A DNA stretch of 6,025 nucleotides from assembly GCA_030153205.1 (NCBI GenBank), contig JASLHV010000295.1, forward strand, positions 1 through 6,025. The letters run 5' to 3'. This stretch comes from Roseiarcus sp. Its GTDB lineage: Bacteria > Pseudomonadota > Alphaproteobacteria > Rhizobiales > Beijerinckiaceae. Numbering within the stretch: position 1 is the stretch's first letter; each line of letters opens with the position of its first letter. Of this stretch, positions 1-6,025 are shown one piece after another. The translations under genes were made by a program, and so were the position numbers. A model generated the notes under the pieces. It did no database searches, was not told the DNA's origin, and saw nothing but the letters and a program-made list of their open reading frames with translations.

Positions 1-863
1 CGCTCGATCGCATGCAAGGGGCGCCCGCAATGCGGACAGATGTTCAATGACGCATCCGCTGAGGGATGATGATGACGGGCGCGCTCGCGGCGCAACTTCA
101 GTTGATCCAGGAAACTGACCGTTATGAGACCCGAGAACAAAGCGAGCGTACCAATGCCAATGATCGAGATGACGCCGCCAAGCGTTTTTCCGGCGACCGT
201 TTCCGGCACCATATCGCCATAACCGACCGTCGTAAGCGTCTCGATCGCCCACCACATCGCGGCTGGAATCGAGGTGAAGACGGTCGGCTGCTCGCCGCCC
301 TCGATCATATACATCAGGGCGCCGCTGATCGTGACGGTAAGCGATATAATGAAGATAAGGGCGCTGATCATTTGCGCCTCTTCGCGCAACACGGCCCAAA
401 TCAGGCTGAAGACTGATGAATGGCGCGTCAGCTTGAGCATGCGCAACAAGCGTAAGAGACGAAGCACGCGCAAGTCGCCTGCGCCAATCAGACCGAGCGC
501 CGCCGGCAGAATCGAGATCAAGTCGATGACGGCGAAAAAGCTGCGCATGTAGCGCAGCCGTCCATAGACGGGATCGCGAAAAGCGCCGTTGTGCACATCG
601 ACGGCCGTCCAGACGCGGAGCACATATTCAACAGTGAAAATCGCAGTGGCTATGCGCTCAATTTCGACGAAAACATCAAGATACTTCACGTCGATCGACT
701 CGACGGATTCCAAGACGATCGTCGCGACATTGACGACGATCAGTCCGGCCAGGGCGGCGTTGAAAATTCGTCTCGCCGCCGCCCCTTTAGATGTATGCGA
801 CGCATCGTCGTCGAATATCACAGCCAAGCGTCGACGCAGCGCCGTCATGCTGCTTTCGGCCAT
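1..863 (-). CDS. Voltage-gated potassium channel family protein (6 TM), C-terminus cut by window edge
   Basis: This is an inner-membrane ion channel of the voltage-gated K+ channel (Kv/KvAP-like) superfamily, 287 complete residues with no stop before the window edge. Reading the minus strand from 863, S1 lies at about 33-51, S2 at 70-88 and S3 at 110-126. S4 (130-147) has a basic residue at every third position: R132, R135, R138, R141, K144, R147, the classic voltage sensor. S5 is at about 163-187, the pore helix at 198-210, the selectivity filter TVGYGD at 212-217 and S6 at 226-252. The filter predicts K+ selectivity. A cytosolic tail follows, with HHH at 264-266 and CPHC at 276-279, which may bind a metal. 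I chose the ATG at 863 because GAGG sits 4 nt upstream; Met6 (848) is an alternative. It lies 81 nt downstream of the dehydrogenase gene on the same strand. The exact physiological role cannot be inferred. Confidence 0.9.
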   Translation of the reverse strand, partial: MAESSMTALRRRLAVIFDDDASHTSKGAAARRIFNAALAGLIVVNVATIVLESVESIDVKYLDVFVEIERIATAIFTVEYVLRVWTAVDVHNGAFRDPVYGRLRYMRSFFAVIDLISILPAALGLIGAGDLRVLRLLRLLRMLKLTRHSSVFSLIWAVLREEAQMISALIFIISLTVTISGALMYMIEGGEQPTVFTSIPAAMWWAIETLTTVGYGDMVPETVAGKTLGGVISIIGIGTLALFSGLITVSFLDQLKLRRERARHHHPSADASLNICPHCGRPLHAIE

Positions 864-944
864 GCAACCTCATCCCCCTCGCCTGGCGATCAGCCTAGGC
901 AAGGCGGATGACGCGATTGTAACGCTAGCGGCGTCGCGACTTTG

Positions 945-1931
945 CTAGCCCTTGTGGCCGGGCGGCTCGATATGGCCGCCAAAGCCCTTGCGCATGGCCG
1001 AGATGATTTTCTCCGCGAAAGTATGATCTTGGCGCGAACGGAAGCGGGTATAGAGCGCCGCGGATAGAACCTCGGCAGGAACCGCCTCGTTGATCGCGGC
1101 CATCAAAGTCCAGCGACCTTCGCCGGAATCCTCGACAAAGCCGGAATAGGAATCGAGGCCGTCCTCATGAGCGAGCGCCGACGCGGTCAGGTCGAGGAGC
1201 CAGGAAGTCACGACGCTGCCGCGCCGCCAGACTTCCGCGATGTCCGCCATGTTCAGTGAGAAGCGATGCTCGGCAGGCAGCGACTGGGCATCGGCGTGAC
1301 GCAGGATGTCGAAGCCTTCAGCATAGGCCTGCATCATGCCGTATTCGATTCCGTTATGGACCATCTTGACGAAATGCCCAGCCCCGCAGGGGCCGGCATG
1401 CAGATAGCCCTCCTCGACGCGCGAATCTTTTCCATCGCGGTTCGGCGTTGGCGAGATCGAACCGCGTCCTGGCGCCAGAGCCTTGAACAAGGGATCGAGA
1501 CGGCGGACGACATCGGTTTCGCCGCCAATCATCATGCAATAGCCGCGCTCCAAGCCCCAGACGCCGCCGCTCGTGCCGACGTCGAGATAATGAAGCCCTT
1601 TTTTGGCGAGGTCCGCGCCGCGGCGGATATCGTCCTGCCAAAAGGAATTGCCGCCGTCGATGACGACGTCGTCCTTGGCGAGCAAAGTCGTCAAAGTTTC
1701 GATCGTCTGTTCGGTCGGTCCGCCCGCAGGGAGCATGACCCAAATGGCGCGCGGCGCGTCAAGCGCCTTGACGAGATCGGCGAGAGAAGAGACCGCGGTA
1801 GCGCCTTCAGCGGCCAGCGCCTGGCCAGGTTTGGGGTCGCGATCATAGACCACGCAGGAATGACCGTTCCGCATCAGTCGGCGCACAATATTTGCGCCCA
1901 TTCGCCCCAAGCCGATCATTCCTAATTGCAT
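945..1931 (-). CDS. gnd: 6-phosphogluconate dehydrogenase, decarboxylating, short (probably NAD-dependent) form
   Basis: This cytosolic enzyme oxidatively decarboxylates 6-phosphogluconate to ribulose 5-phosphate in the oxidative pentose phosphate pathway. The 328 residues match the short family (about 300-340), not the roughly 470-residue E. coli type. Visible features are the Rossmann motif GLGRMG at 7-12, MLPAGG at 66-71, the substrate motif DGGNS at 92-96, SGG at 121-123, and the catalytic segment FVKMVHNGIEYG at 187-198 with Lys189 and Asn193. Asp30 ends the second beta strand (VVYDRD), where NADP enzymes usually carry an Arg/Thr-type phosphate-binding pattern, so I infer NAD preference. 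The frame is open to an ATG at 1994 inside efp, but the family N-terminus MQLGMIGLGRMG begins at 1931, preceded by AGGAG with 7-nt spacing. It begins 40 nt after the efp stop on the same strand, so co-transcription is plausible. The short form is sometimes named gndA or yqeC-like. Confidence 0.93.
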   Translation of the reverse strand: MQLGMIGLGRMGANIVRRLMRNGHSCVVYDRDPKPGQALAAEGATAVSSLADLVKALDAPRAIWVMLPAGGPTEQTIETLTTLLAKDDVVIDGGNSFWQDDIRRGADLAKKGLHYLDVGTSGGVWGLERGYCMMIGGETDVVRRLDPLFKALAPGRGSISPTPNRDGKDSRVEEGYLHAGPCGAGHFVKMVHNGIEYGMMQAYAEGFDILRHADAQSLPAEHRFSLNMADIAEVWRRGSVVTSWLLDLTASALAHEDGLDSYSGFVEDSGEGRWTLMAAINEAVPAEVLSAALYTRFRSRQDHTFAEKIISAMRKGFGGHIEPPGHKG

Positions 1932-1935
1932 GCGT

Positions 1936-1943
1936 CCTCTCCT
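1936..1943 (-). promoter_or_regulatory. Ribosome binding site of the 6-phosphogluconate dehydrogenase gene
   Basis: On the minus strand AGGAGAGG lies just before the ATG at 1931, with AGGAG at 7-nt spacing. It decides the start: the in-frame ATG at 1994 would add 21 residues that overlap efp and do not resemble the family. Confidence 0.7.
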
Positions 1944-1971
1944 TTGTTCGCCCTCCCCAAGGCTTACGAAA

Positions 1972-2541
1972 TCAATCCTTGGCGCGCTCCACATAGGCGC
2001 CGTCCTCGGTCTGAATGACGACGCGCGTCCCGGTGGTGATATGCGGCGGCACCATCACGCGGGCGCCATTGGAAAGCTTGGCCGGCTTATAAGAGGAAGA
2101 CGCTGTCTGCCCCTTCATTGCGGGCTCGGTTTCGGTGATCTCGAGTGTCACGCGTTGCGGCAATTGGATCGCCACGGCGACGCCATTGAACATCGACAGC
2201 ATGACCTTCATGCCTTCCTGCAGCCATTGCGCCTGATCGCCGATCACGTCACCCGAGACTTGCACCTGATCATAAGTGTCCGAGTTCATAAAATGATGAC
2301 CATCGCCATCCTGGTAGAGGAAGCTGAAGTCCTTGTCCTCGACAAAGGCGCGTTCGACCTGCTCGGTCGTCTTGAAACGATCGGAGACTTTGACGCCGTC
2401 GGAGATGCGGCGCATGTCGATTTGGGTGGTCGGCGTGCCTTTGCCGGGGTGGAAGCTTTCGGCCGATAGAACAACATAGAGCTGTCCGTCGTCCCGCTCG
2501 ATAATGTTGCCTTTGCGAATCGAGCTAGCGATGACTTTCAC
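1972..2541 (-). CDS. efp: Translation elongation factor P (EF-P), GTG start
   Basis: EF-P binds between the ribosomal P and E sites and stimulates peptide bond formation at polyproline stretches. The 189 residues match the usual length (about 185-190). The N-terminal KOW-like domain (about 1-63) carries the loop HPGKG at 31-35, with Lys34 at its tip. This is the residue that EpmA beta-lysylates in E. coli, and its conservation predicts modification. Two OB-fold domains follow (about 65-125 and 130-189), with the C-terminal EF-P signature around SYKPAKLSNGARVMVPPHI and the ending RVVIQTEDGAYVERAKD. The frame is open upstream to 2745, but the canonical N-terminus (M)KVIASSIRKGN begins with GTG at 2541, with AAGGA 9 nt upstream. 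It is transcribed divergently from epmA and is followed after 40 nt by the dehydrogenase gene. No residue of the modification loop is missing. Confidence 0.97.
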   Translation of the reverse strand: MKVIASSIRKGNIIERDDGQLYVVLSAESFHPGKGTPTTQIDMRRISDGVKVSDRFKTTEQVERAFVEDKDFSFLYQDGDGHHFMNSDTYDQVQVSGDVIGDQAQWLQEGMKVMLSMFNGVAVAIQLPQRVTLEITETEPAMKGQTASSSYKPAKLSNGARVMVPPHITTGTRVVIQTEDGAYVERAKD

Positions 2542-2550
2542 GTCTTCAAA

Positions 2551-2555
2551 TCCTT
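2551..2555 (-). promoter_or_regulatory. Ribosome binding site of efp supporting the GTG start
   Basis: On the minus strand AAGGA stands 9 nt before the GTG at 2541. There is no in-frame ATG near the conserved EF-P N-terminus, so this site and the protein match together fix a GTG start. Confidence 0.5.
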
Positions 2556-2696
2556 GAATACGGCCTCTCGGCCAAGAAATCCGATAGGAGGCAAGCGGCT
2601 GTCGCGTCGGCCTTGCGCTCCGGCGGCCGGCAACATACCGATTTTGCCGCCGAAGGCCAGAAGGGATCGTCCTGCTTTTGCGTCGGCTCCAGCGCC

Positions 2697-2702
2697 AGGA
2701 AG
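2697..2702 (+). promoter_or_regulatory. Ribosome binding site of epmA supporting the TTG start
   Basis: AGGAAG lies 4 nt before the TTG at 2707 (AGGA at 6-nt spacing). It favours this TTG over the in-frame TTG codons at 2554 and 2767. The latter would remove the conserved FWSPERHADRRP segment. Confidence 0.55.
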
Positions 2703-2706
2703 TCTT

Positions 2707-3771
2707 TTGACCGCCCCTTCGTCTTTTTGGTCCCCCGAGCGCCATGCCGACCGTCGACCGCGCCTTTTGACGCGCTCACATATCCTCGCTGCTCTCCGTC
2801 GTTTTTTTGAGGCCGAGGGCTTCATCGAGGTCGAGCCGGCGATCTTGCAGGCTTCGCCGGGCAATGAGACCCATCTTCATGGATTCTCGACGGAAATCGT
2901 TAGTCCCGGGGGCGATCGGGCGGCGGCCTTCCTCCATACTTCCCCCGAATTTGCGATGAAAAAGTTGCTCGCCGCGGGCGAGACGCGAATCTTCGCCTTT
3001 TCGCGCGTCTTCCGAAATCGCGAACGCGGCGCGCTTCACGCCCCCGAGTTTACGATGCTGGAGTGGTATCGGGTGGGCGAGCCTTACGAGCGGTTGATGG
3101 CGGATTGCGCGTCAATTTTGGCGCTCGCCGCGAAGACAGCAGGAAAGTCGCGTTCAGCATTTCGCGGCCGCGAAGTCGATCTCGCCGCCGAGCCAGAACG
3201 GATCAGCGTCAGAGACGCCTTTTTGCGCTACGCCGGGATCGATCTTTTCATCAGCCTGTCGGCCGATGGCCGGACGCCCGATCGTGATCTCCTTGCCGCT
3301 CGGGCTCGCGATAAAGGCTTGCGCGTCGCATTGGACGATACATGGTCGGACCTTTTCAGTCGGATCCTGGTCGAGAAAGTCGAGCCCAAGCTCGGCCTCG
3401 AGCGGCCGAGCATCCTGTTCGAATATCCGATATCCGAGGCGGCCCTGGCCCGTCCGCTTCCCAGCGATCCGCGCATCGCGGAGCGCTTCGAGCTTTACGC
3501 CGCCGGCGTCGAACTCGCGAACGCCTTCGCCGAACTCACCGATCCGGTCGAGCAGCGCCGCCGTTTCGAAGCGGACATGGGCGAGAAGCAACGATTGTAC
3601 GGCGAAACCTATCCGATCGATGAGGACTTCATCGCCGCGCTTGGCGCCATGGCGCCGGCGAGCGGCGCTGCGCTCGGTTTCGATCGTCTTGTCATGCTCG
3701 CCTGCGGGGCGCTGCGGATCGAAGACGTACAATGGACGCCGGTCTTCGATCCCACGGAGCGCCGCGGATGA
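2707..3771 (+). CDS. epmA: EF-P (R)-beta-lysine ligase EpmA (GenX/PoxA/YjeA)
   Basis: EpmA is a truncated class II lysyl-tRNA synthetase paralogue that activates (R)-beta-lysine and transfers it to Lys34 of EF-P instead of to tRNA. The product has 354 residues with no anticodon-binding domain at the N-terminus, as expected (E. coli EpmA is about 325). Motif 1 surrounds ILQASPGNETHL (46-57), motif 2 is FRNRERGALHAPEFTMLEWY (102-121), and motif 3 is GAALGFDRLVML (320-331). Ala322 aligns, by my recollection, with E. coli Ala298, a position that is Gly in true LysRS and is linked to beta-lysine specificity. No ATG precedes Met84, so the start must be non-ATG. TTG at 2707 has AGGAAG just upstream and retains the family N-terminus SFWSPERHADRRP. 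The gene diverges from its substrate gene efp, and its TGA overlaps the recQ ATG. A LysRS is excluded by the lack of an N-terminal OB domain. Confidence 0.95.
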   Translation: MTAPSSFWSPERHADRRPRLLTRSHILAALRRFFEAEGFIEVEPAILQASPGNETHLHGFSTEIVSPGGDRAAAFLHTSPEFAMKKLLAAGETRIFAFSRVFRNRERGALHAPEFTMLEWYRVGEPYERLMADCASILALAAKTAGKSRSAFRGREVDLAAEPERISVRDAFLRYAGIDLFISLSADGRTPDRDLLAARARDKGLRVALDDTWSDLFSRILVEKVEPKLGLERPSILFEYPISEAALARPLPSDPRIAERFELYAAGVELANAFAELTDPVEQRRRFEADMGEKQRLYGETYPIDEDFIAALGAMAPASGAALGFDRLVMLACGALRIEDVQWTPVFDPTERRG

Positions 3772-5576
3772 GCGCAGCCGAGGTTCTTCTCGAAAAGGCG
3801 CGGGCCGATCTCCATGAGGTCTTCGGTTTTGAGTCTTTTCGTCCCGGCCAGGAAGAGATCGTCGCCGCGGTGCTCGGCGGTGAAGACGTTATCGCCGTCA
3901 TGCCGACCGGCGGCGGCAAATCGCTGCTCTACCAACTGCCGTCTATCGCGCGCGAAGGCCTGACGGTCGTCGTATCGCCGCTGATCGCCTTGATGCGCGA
4001 CCAGGTCGCTCAATTGCGCGAATTGGGCGTCGCCGCAGCGGCTTTGAATTCGGCCTCCGATCCCGCCGACCGCCGAAGCGTATCGGATGCGATGCGCGAG
4101 GGGTCATTGCGCCTCCTCTATGTCGCGCCTGAACGGTTGCTGCGCGAGGATATGATTTCGTTTCTCGGGCGCGCGAAGGTCGATCTTTTCGCCATCGACG
4201 AAGCCCATTGCGTCTCGCAATGGGGGCATGATTTCCGCCCCGAGTATATGCGTTTGCGCGAAGTCTCGGAGGCGCTCGGCGGCGTGCAGACGATCGCCGT
4301 CACGGCGACGGCCGACGCGCCGACACGCGGCGAAATCGCGGCGAAACTTTTCCTGCGTCGTCCACGCGTTTTCGTGCGGTCTTTCGATCGTCCCAATCTC
4401 TTCCTCGCCATGCGCCCCAAGACCAACGCGACGCGCCAACTCATCGAGCGACTGGAGGCGCATAAAGACGAAAGCGGAATCATATATTGCGCTTCACGCC
4501 GACGCACGGAGGTTCTCGCCGAACAGCTTTCGGACCAAGGTTGGCGCGCGCTGCCTTATCACGCCGGCCTGGAGCCGGCGGCGCGCAGCAGAAATCAGGA
4601 TATGTTCCTGCAAGAAGACGGCGTCGTCATTTGCGCCACCGTGGCTTTCGGCATGGGGATCGACAAGCCGGACGTTCGTTTCGTCTTTCACGCCGACCTG
4701 CCGGCTTCGATCGAGGCCTATTATCAAGAGATAGGCCGCGCCGGCCGCGACGGGCTTCCTGCTGACACGTTCACCCTCTATGGCGCTGGCGATATCGCGC
4801 TTCGCCGCCGTCAGATCGCCGAGAGCAATGCGCCAGGCGAGCGCAAACGCGTCGAGAATAAAAGACTCGACGATCTTGTCTCGCTTTGCGAAACGGCGCG
4901 TTGCCGCCGGCAAGTTCTTCTTGGTTTCTTCGGCGAGCAGGTGGAGGACTGCGGCCATTGCGACGTCTGTAAGGGCGGCGTCCGCCTGGTCGATGGTACG
5001 ATCGACGCTCAAAAAGCCATATCGGCGATCCTGCGCACCTCCGGCCGGTTTTTCTTCGGCCATCTCGCCAATATCCTCTCCGGCAAGACGACCGACGCAA
5101 TGACCCTGCATGGTCACGACAAGCTAAAGACGTTCGGCGTCGGCGCGAATCGGACGCCGGCCGAATGGCGCGGCGTCTATCGCCAACTGCTCTCAGCGAA
5201 GCTGTTGCTCTATGATCCGATCGACCGGGATCGCCTTGGCGTCACCGAGGAAGGCATGCGGGTCCTGCGCGGCCAGGCGACCTTCGCCCTGCGCGAGGAC
5301 ATTATCGGACGAAAGAAGCGTCGCGAAAAAGCGCCGACGCCTGCAGAGGCCAATGCGACGGTGCTCGCGGCGCTGAAGGCGCTGCGATTGGAGATCGCCC
5401 GTCGGCGGGCGGAGCCGGCCTATGTGATTTTCCCTGACCGCACGTTGATCGAAATGGCGTCGCGGCGGCCGAGAACGCTCGATGACCTCGCCGCCATCCA
5501 TGGCGTCGGCGCCGCCAAGCTGAAGAAATACGGGGAAACGTTCTTGGCGGCGATTCACGCGGCTGAGGGGATGTAG
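3768..5576 (+). CDS. recQ: ATP-dependent 3'-5' DNA helicase RecQ
   Basis: RecQ unwinds duplex and branched DNA in RecF-type recombination and replication fork repair. The 602 residues match full-length family members (E. coli 609). In order: motif 0 FRPGQ (24-28), Walker A TGGGKS (47-52), DEAHC (144-148), the aromatic-rich loop QWGHDFRPEY (151-160), VTATAD (178-183), motif V around VAFGMGIDKPDVR (292-304) and motif VI EIGRAGRDG (321-329). The RQC zinc site uses Cys379, Cys395, Cys398 and Cys401 (CGHCDVC), followed by the winged helix (about 405-510) and an HRDC domain (about 525-600) with LAAIHGVGAAKLKKYG. All catalytic residues are intact. I chose ATG 3768 (GGAG 8 nt upstream) over the in-frame ATG at 3732 because it gives the usual N-terminus and an ATGA overlap with the epmA stop, suggesting translational coupling. 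Confidence 0.97.
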   Translation: MSAAEVLLEKARADLHEVFGFESFRPGQEEIVAAVLGGEDVIAVMPTGGGKSLLYQLPSIAREGLTVVVSPLIALMRDQVAQLRELGVAAAALNSASDPADRRSVSDAMREGSLRLLYVAPERLLREDMISFLGRAKVDLFAIDEAHCVSQWGHDFRPEYMRLREVSEALGGVQTIAVTATADAPTRGEIAAKLFLRRPRVFVRSFDRPNLFLAMRPKTNATRQLIERLEAHKDESGIIYCASRRRTEVLAEQLSDQGWRALPYHAGLEPAARSRNQDMFLQEDGVVICATVAFGMGIDKPDVRFVFHADLPASIEAYYQEIGRAGRDGLPADTFTLYGAGDIALRRRQIAESNAPGERKRVENKRLDDLVSLCETARCRRQVLLGFFGEQVEDCGHCDVCKGGVRLVDGTIDAQKAISAILRTSGRFFFGHLANILSGKTTDAMTLHGHDKLKTFGVGANRTPAEWRGVYRQLLSAKLLLYDPIDRDRLGVTEEGMRVLRGQATFALREDIIGRKKRREKAPTPAEANATVLAALKALRLEIARRRAEPAYVIFPDRTLIEMASRRPRTLDDLAAIHGVGAAKLKKYGETFLAAIHAAEGM

Positions 5577-5700
5577 CGAGAGCGAATCGCGGGACACGAA
5601 CGGCAGTAGCCGCGCAAATTTCTGATCTTCAGAGCAGACCTCGCCAATAGCGACAGGGCGCACTTGACGCTTCGTCGCTTAATACGCCAACACAGCGCCC

Positions 5701-6025
5701 ATGCCTGAACTCCCCGAAGTCGAAACCGTCCGCCAAGGTCTCGCCGCCGCGATGACCGGCGCGCGGATCGAGACTGTCGCGCTGGCGCGCGGCGATCTTC
5801 GCACGCCTTTCCCGGAGCGATTTGTCGAGCGTCTGGTCGGCCGCAAGGTCGAGACCCTGTCGCGGCGCGCAAAATACATCCTCGCCCATCTCGATGGCGG
5901 CGAAGCCTTGGTCATGCATCTCGGCATGTCGGGCTCGTTCCGTGTCGAAAAGGACGAGGATGTATTTTGCGCGCCGCGACAGGGTCTCGACCTTGCGGCC
6001 GACCAGACGCTCGACAAATCGCTCC
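5701..6025 (+). CDS. mutM: Formamidopyrimidine-DNA glycosylase MutM/Fpg, N-terminal part only; last 71 nt are a fold-back
   Basis: MutM excises 8-oxoguanine and formamidopyrimidines and cleaves the abasic site by beta,delta-elimination. The start is the diagnostic PELPEVETVRQGL: Pro2 (the N-terminal Pro nucleophile after Met removal) and Glu3 are catalytic. SRRAKY (54-59) carries the conserved DNA-binding Lys58, and HLGMSGSF (73-80) holds the intercalating Met loop. Residues 1-85 are convincing MutM. From residue 86 the peptide EDVFCAPRQGLDL has no MutM character, because 5955-6025 is the exact reverse complement of 5814-5884, so the true 3' sequence is missing from this window. A complete protein is about 270-295 residues with an H2TH domain and C-terminal zinc finger, none of which is visible. 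No Shine-Dalgarno precedes the ATG. The gene lies 124 nt after recQ on the same strand. Confidence 0.9.
   Translation, partial: MPELPEVETVRQGLAAAMTGARIETVALARGDLRTPFPERFVERLVGRKVETLSRRAKYILAHLDGGEALVMHLGMSGSFRVEKDEDVFCAPRQGLDLAADQTLDKSL
5814..5884 (+). repeat. Left arm of a perfect 71-bp inverted repeat
   Basis: This segment lies inside the genuine mutM coding region (codons 38-62) and is matched base for base, in reverse complement, by 5955-6025. The unpaired interval between the arms is 70 nt (5885-5954). Pairing stops at once on the loop side: 5885 (C) faces 5954 (A). The outer limit coincides with the window end, so the repeat may continue. Confidence 0.97.
5955..6025 (-). repeat. Right arm of the inverted repeat; probable chimeric contig end
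   Basis: This is the exact reverse complement of 5814-5884 (positions pair with a constant sum of 11839). It replaces what should be mutM codons after 85. A 71-bp perfect palindrome within a conserved gene, ending at the last base of the sequence, is most simply a fold-back chimera from amplification or assembly. A real inversion breakpoint is possible but less likely. Confidence 0.95.

Larger units (their letters stand above)
2542..2706. promoter_or_regulatory. Divergent intergenic region between efp and epmA
   Basis: These 165 nt separate the oppositely directed starts of efp (2541, minus) and epmA (2707, plus), so they must hold the promoters of both units unless transcription enters from outside. 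Both flanking frames stay open across it, which is common in GC-rich DNA and not evidence of coding. I could not find a convincing -35/-10 pair with proper spacing on either strand, and only very short GGCC palindromes are present. The regulatory role is inferred from gene arrangement alone. Confidence 0.5.

Noticed and set aside
916..921. TACAAT on the minus strand between the dehydrogenase and channel genes as a -10 box
   Set aside because: No -35-like hexamer at 16-18 nt upstream; too weak to call a promoter.
589..948. Plus-strand open frames opposite the potassium channel
   Set aside because: The minus strand encodes an unmistakable channel with voltage sensor and TVGYGD filter; the plus frames are shadows.
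1266..1925. 219-codon plus-strand open frame antisense to the dehydrogenase gene
   Set aside because: It lies wholly opposite a clear conserved enzyme gene, has no recognisable domain, and such shadow frames are usual in GC-rich DNA.
2554..2706. Upstream extension of epmA (TTG at 2554) giving 405 residues
   Set aside because: The added 51 residues are low-complexity Pro/Ala/Arg, do not match EpmA N-termini, and the TTG at 2707 has a better Shine-Dalgarno sequence.
2542..2745. Upstream extension of efp to 2745 giving 257 residues
   Set aside because: EF-P is about 188 residues with the N-terminus KVIASS; the extension would also overlap epmA and is only an open GC-rich frame.
3154..3732. 192-codon minus-strand open frame opposite epmA
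   Set aside because: Antisense shadow of a conserved gene with no family resemblance.
5649..5679. AGCGAC/GTCGCT inverted repeat after recQ as a terminator
   Set aside because: A 6-bp stem with a 19-nt loop and no T tract; TCTGA/TCAGA nearby is also too weak.
5664..5685. TTGACG and TAATAC before mutM as a promoter
   Set aside because: The spacing is only 10 nt, far below the usual 16-18.
5629..5919. Minus-strand open frame opposite mutM
   Set aside because: It shares a peptide with the end of the mutM frame only because of the fold-back repeat; it has no independent support.

Overview
The window looks like ordinary chromosomal DNA from a GC-rich alphaproteobacterium. The proteins suggest Hyphomicrobiales, and a Beijerinckiaceae/Methylocystaceae-type genome is a plausible but unproven guess. 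The grounds are the alphaproteobacterial form of EF-P (PGKGTPTTQIDMRRISDG), the N-terminus of EpmA (FWSPERHADRRP), the short 6-phosphogluconate dehydrogenase and the general base composition. I see no insertion sequences, phage genes, CRISPR array, tRNA or rRNA.

Layout. Three genes read leftwards from a divergent centre at about 2542-2706: efp (elongation factor P), then a short-form, probably NAD-preferring 6-phosphogluconate dehydrogenase 40 nt downstream, then a six-helix voltage-gated-type potassium channel that runs off the left edge. Two genes read rightwards from the same centre: epmA (the ligase that puts beta-lysine on EF-P) and recQ (3'-5' DNA helicase), whose start overlaps the epmA stop as ATGA. 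After a 124-nt gap, mutM/fpg (formamidopyrimidine-DNA glycosylase) begins on the same strand and is cut by the right edge.

How they work together. efp and epmA are enzyme and substrate and share one divergent intergenic region. EF-P relieves ribosome stalling at polyproline, and EpmA charges its Lys34, which is present here. The third gene of that pathway, epmB (lysine 2,3-aminomutase), is not in the window. recQ and mutM are both DNA maintenance genes, but a gap separates them and nothing shows co-transcription. The dehydrogenase and channel have no evident functional tie to EF-P beyond shared orientation.

The most unusual structure is at the very end. The last 71 bases (5955-6025) are an exact reverse complement of 5814-5884, inside mutM. 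The mutM frame stays open through the fold-back, but from residue 86 the protein stops looking like MutM. This is most simply a chimeric or fold-back artefact at a contig end, not biology. I found no convincing evidence of a new biological system in this window.
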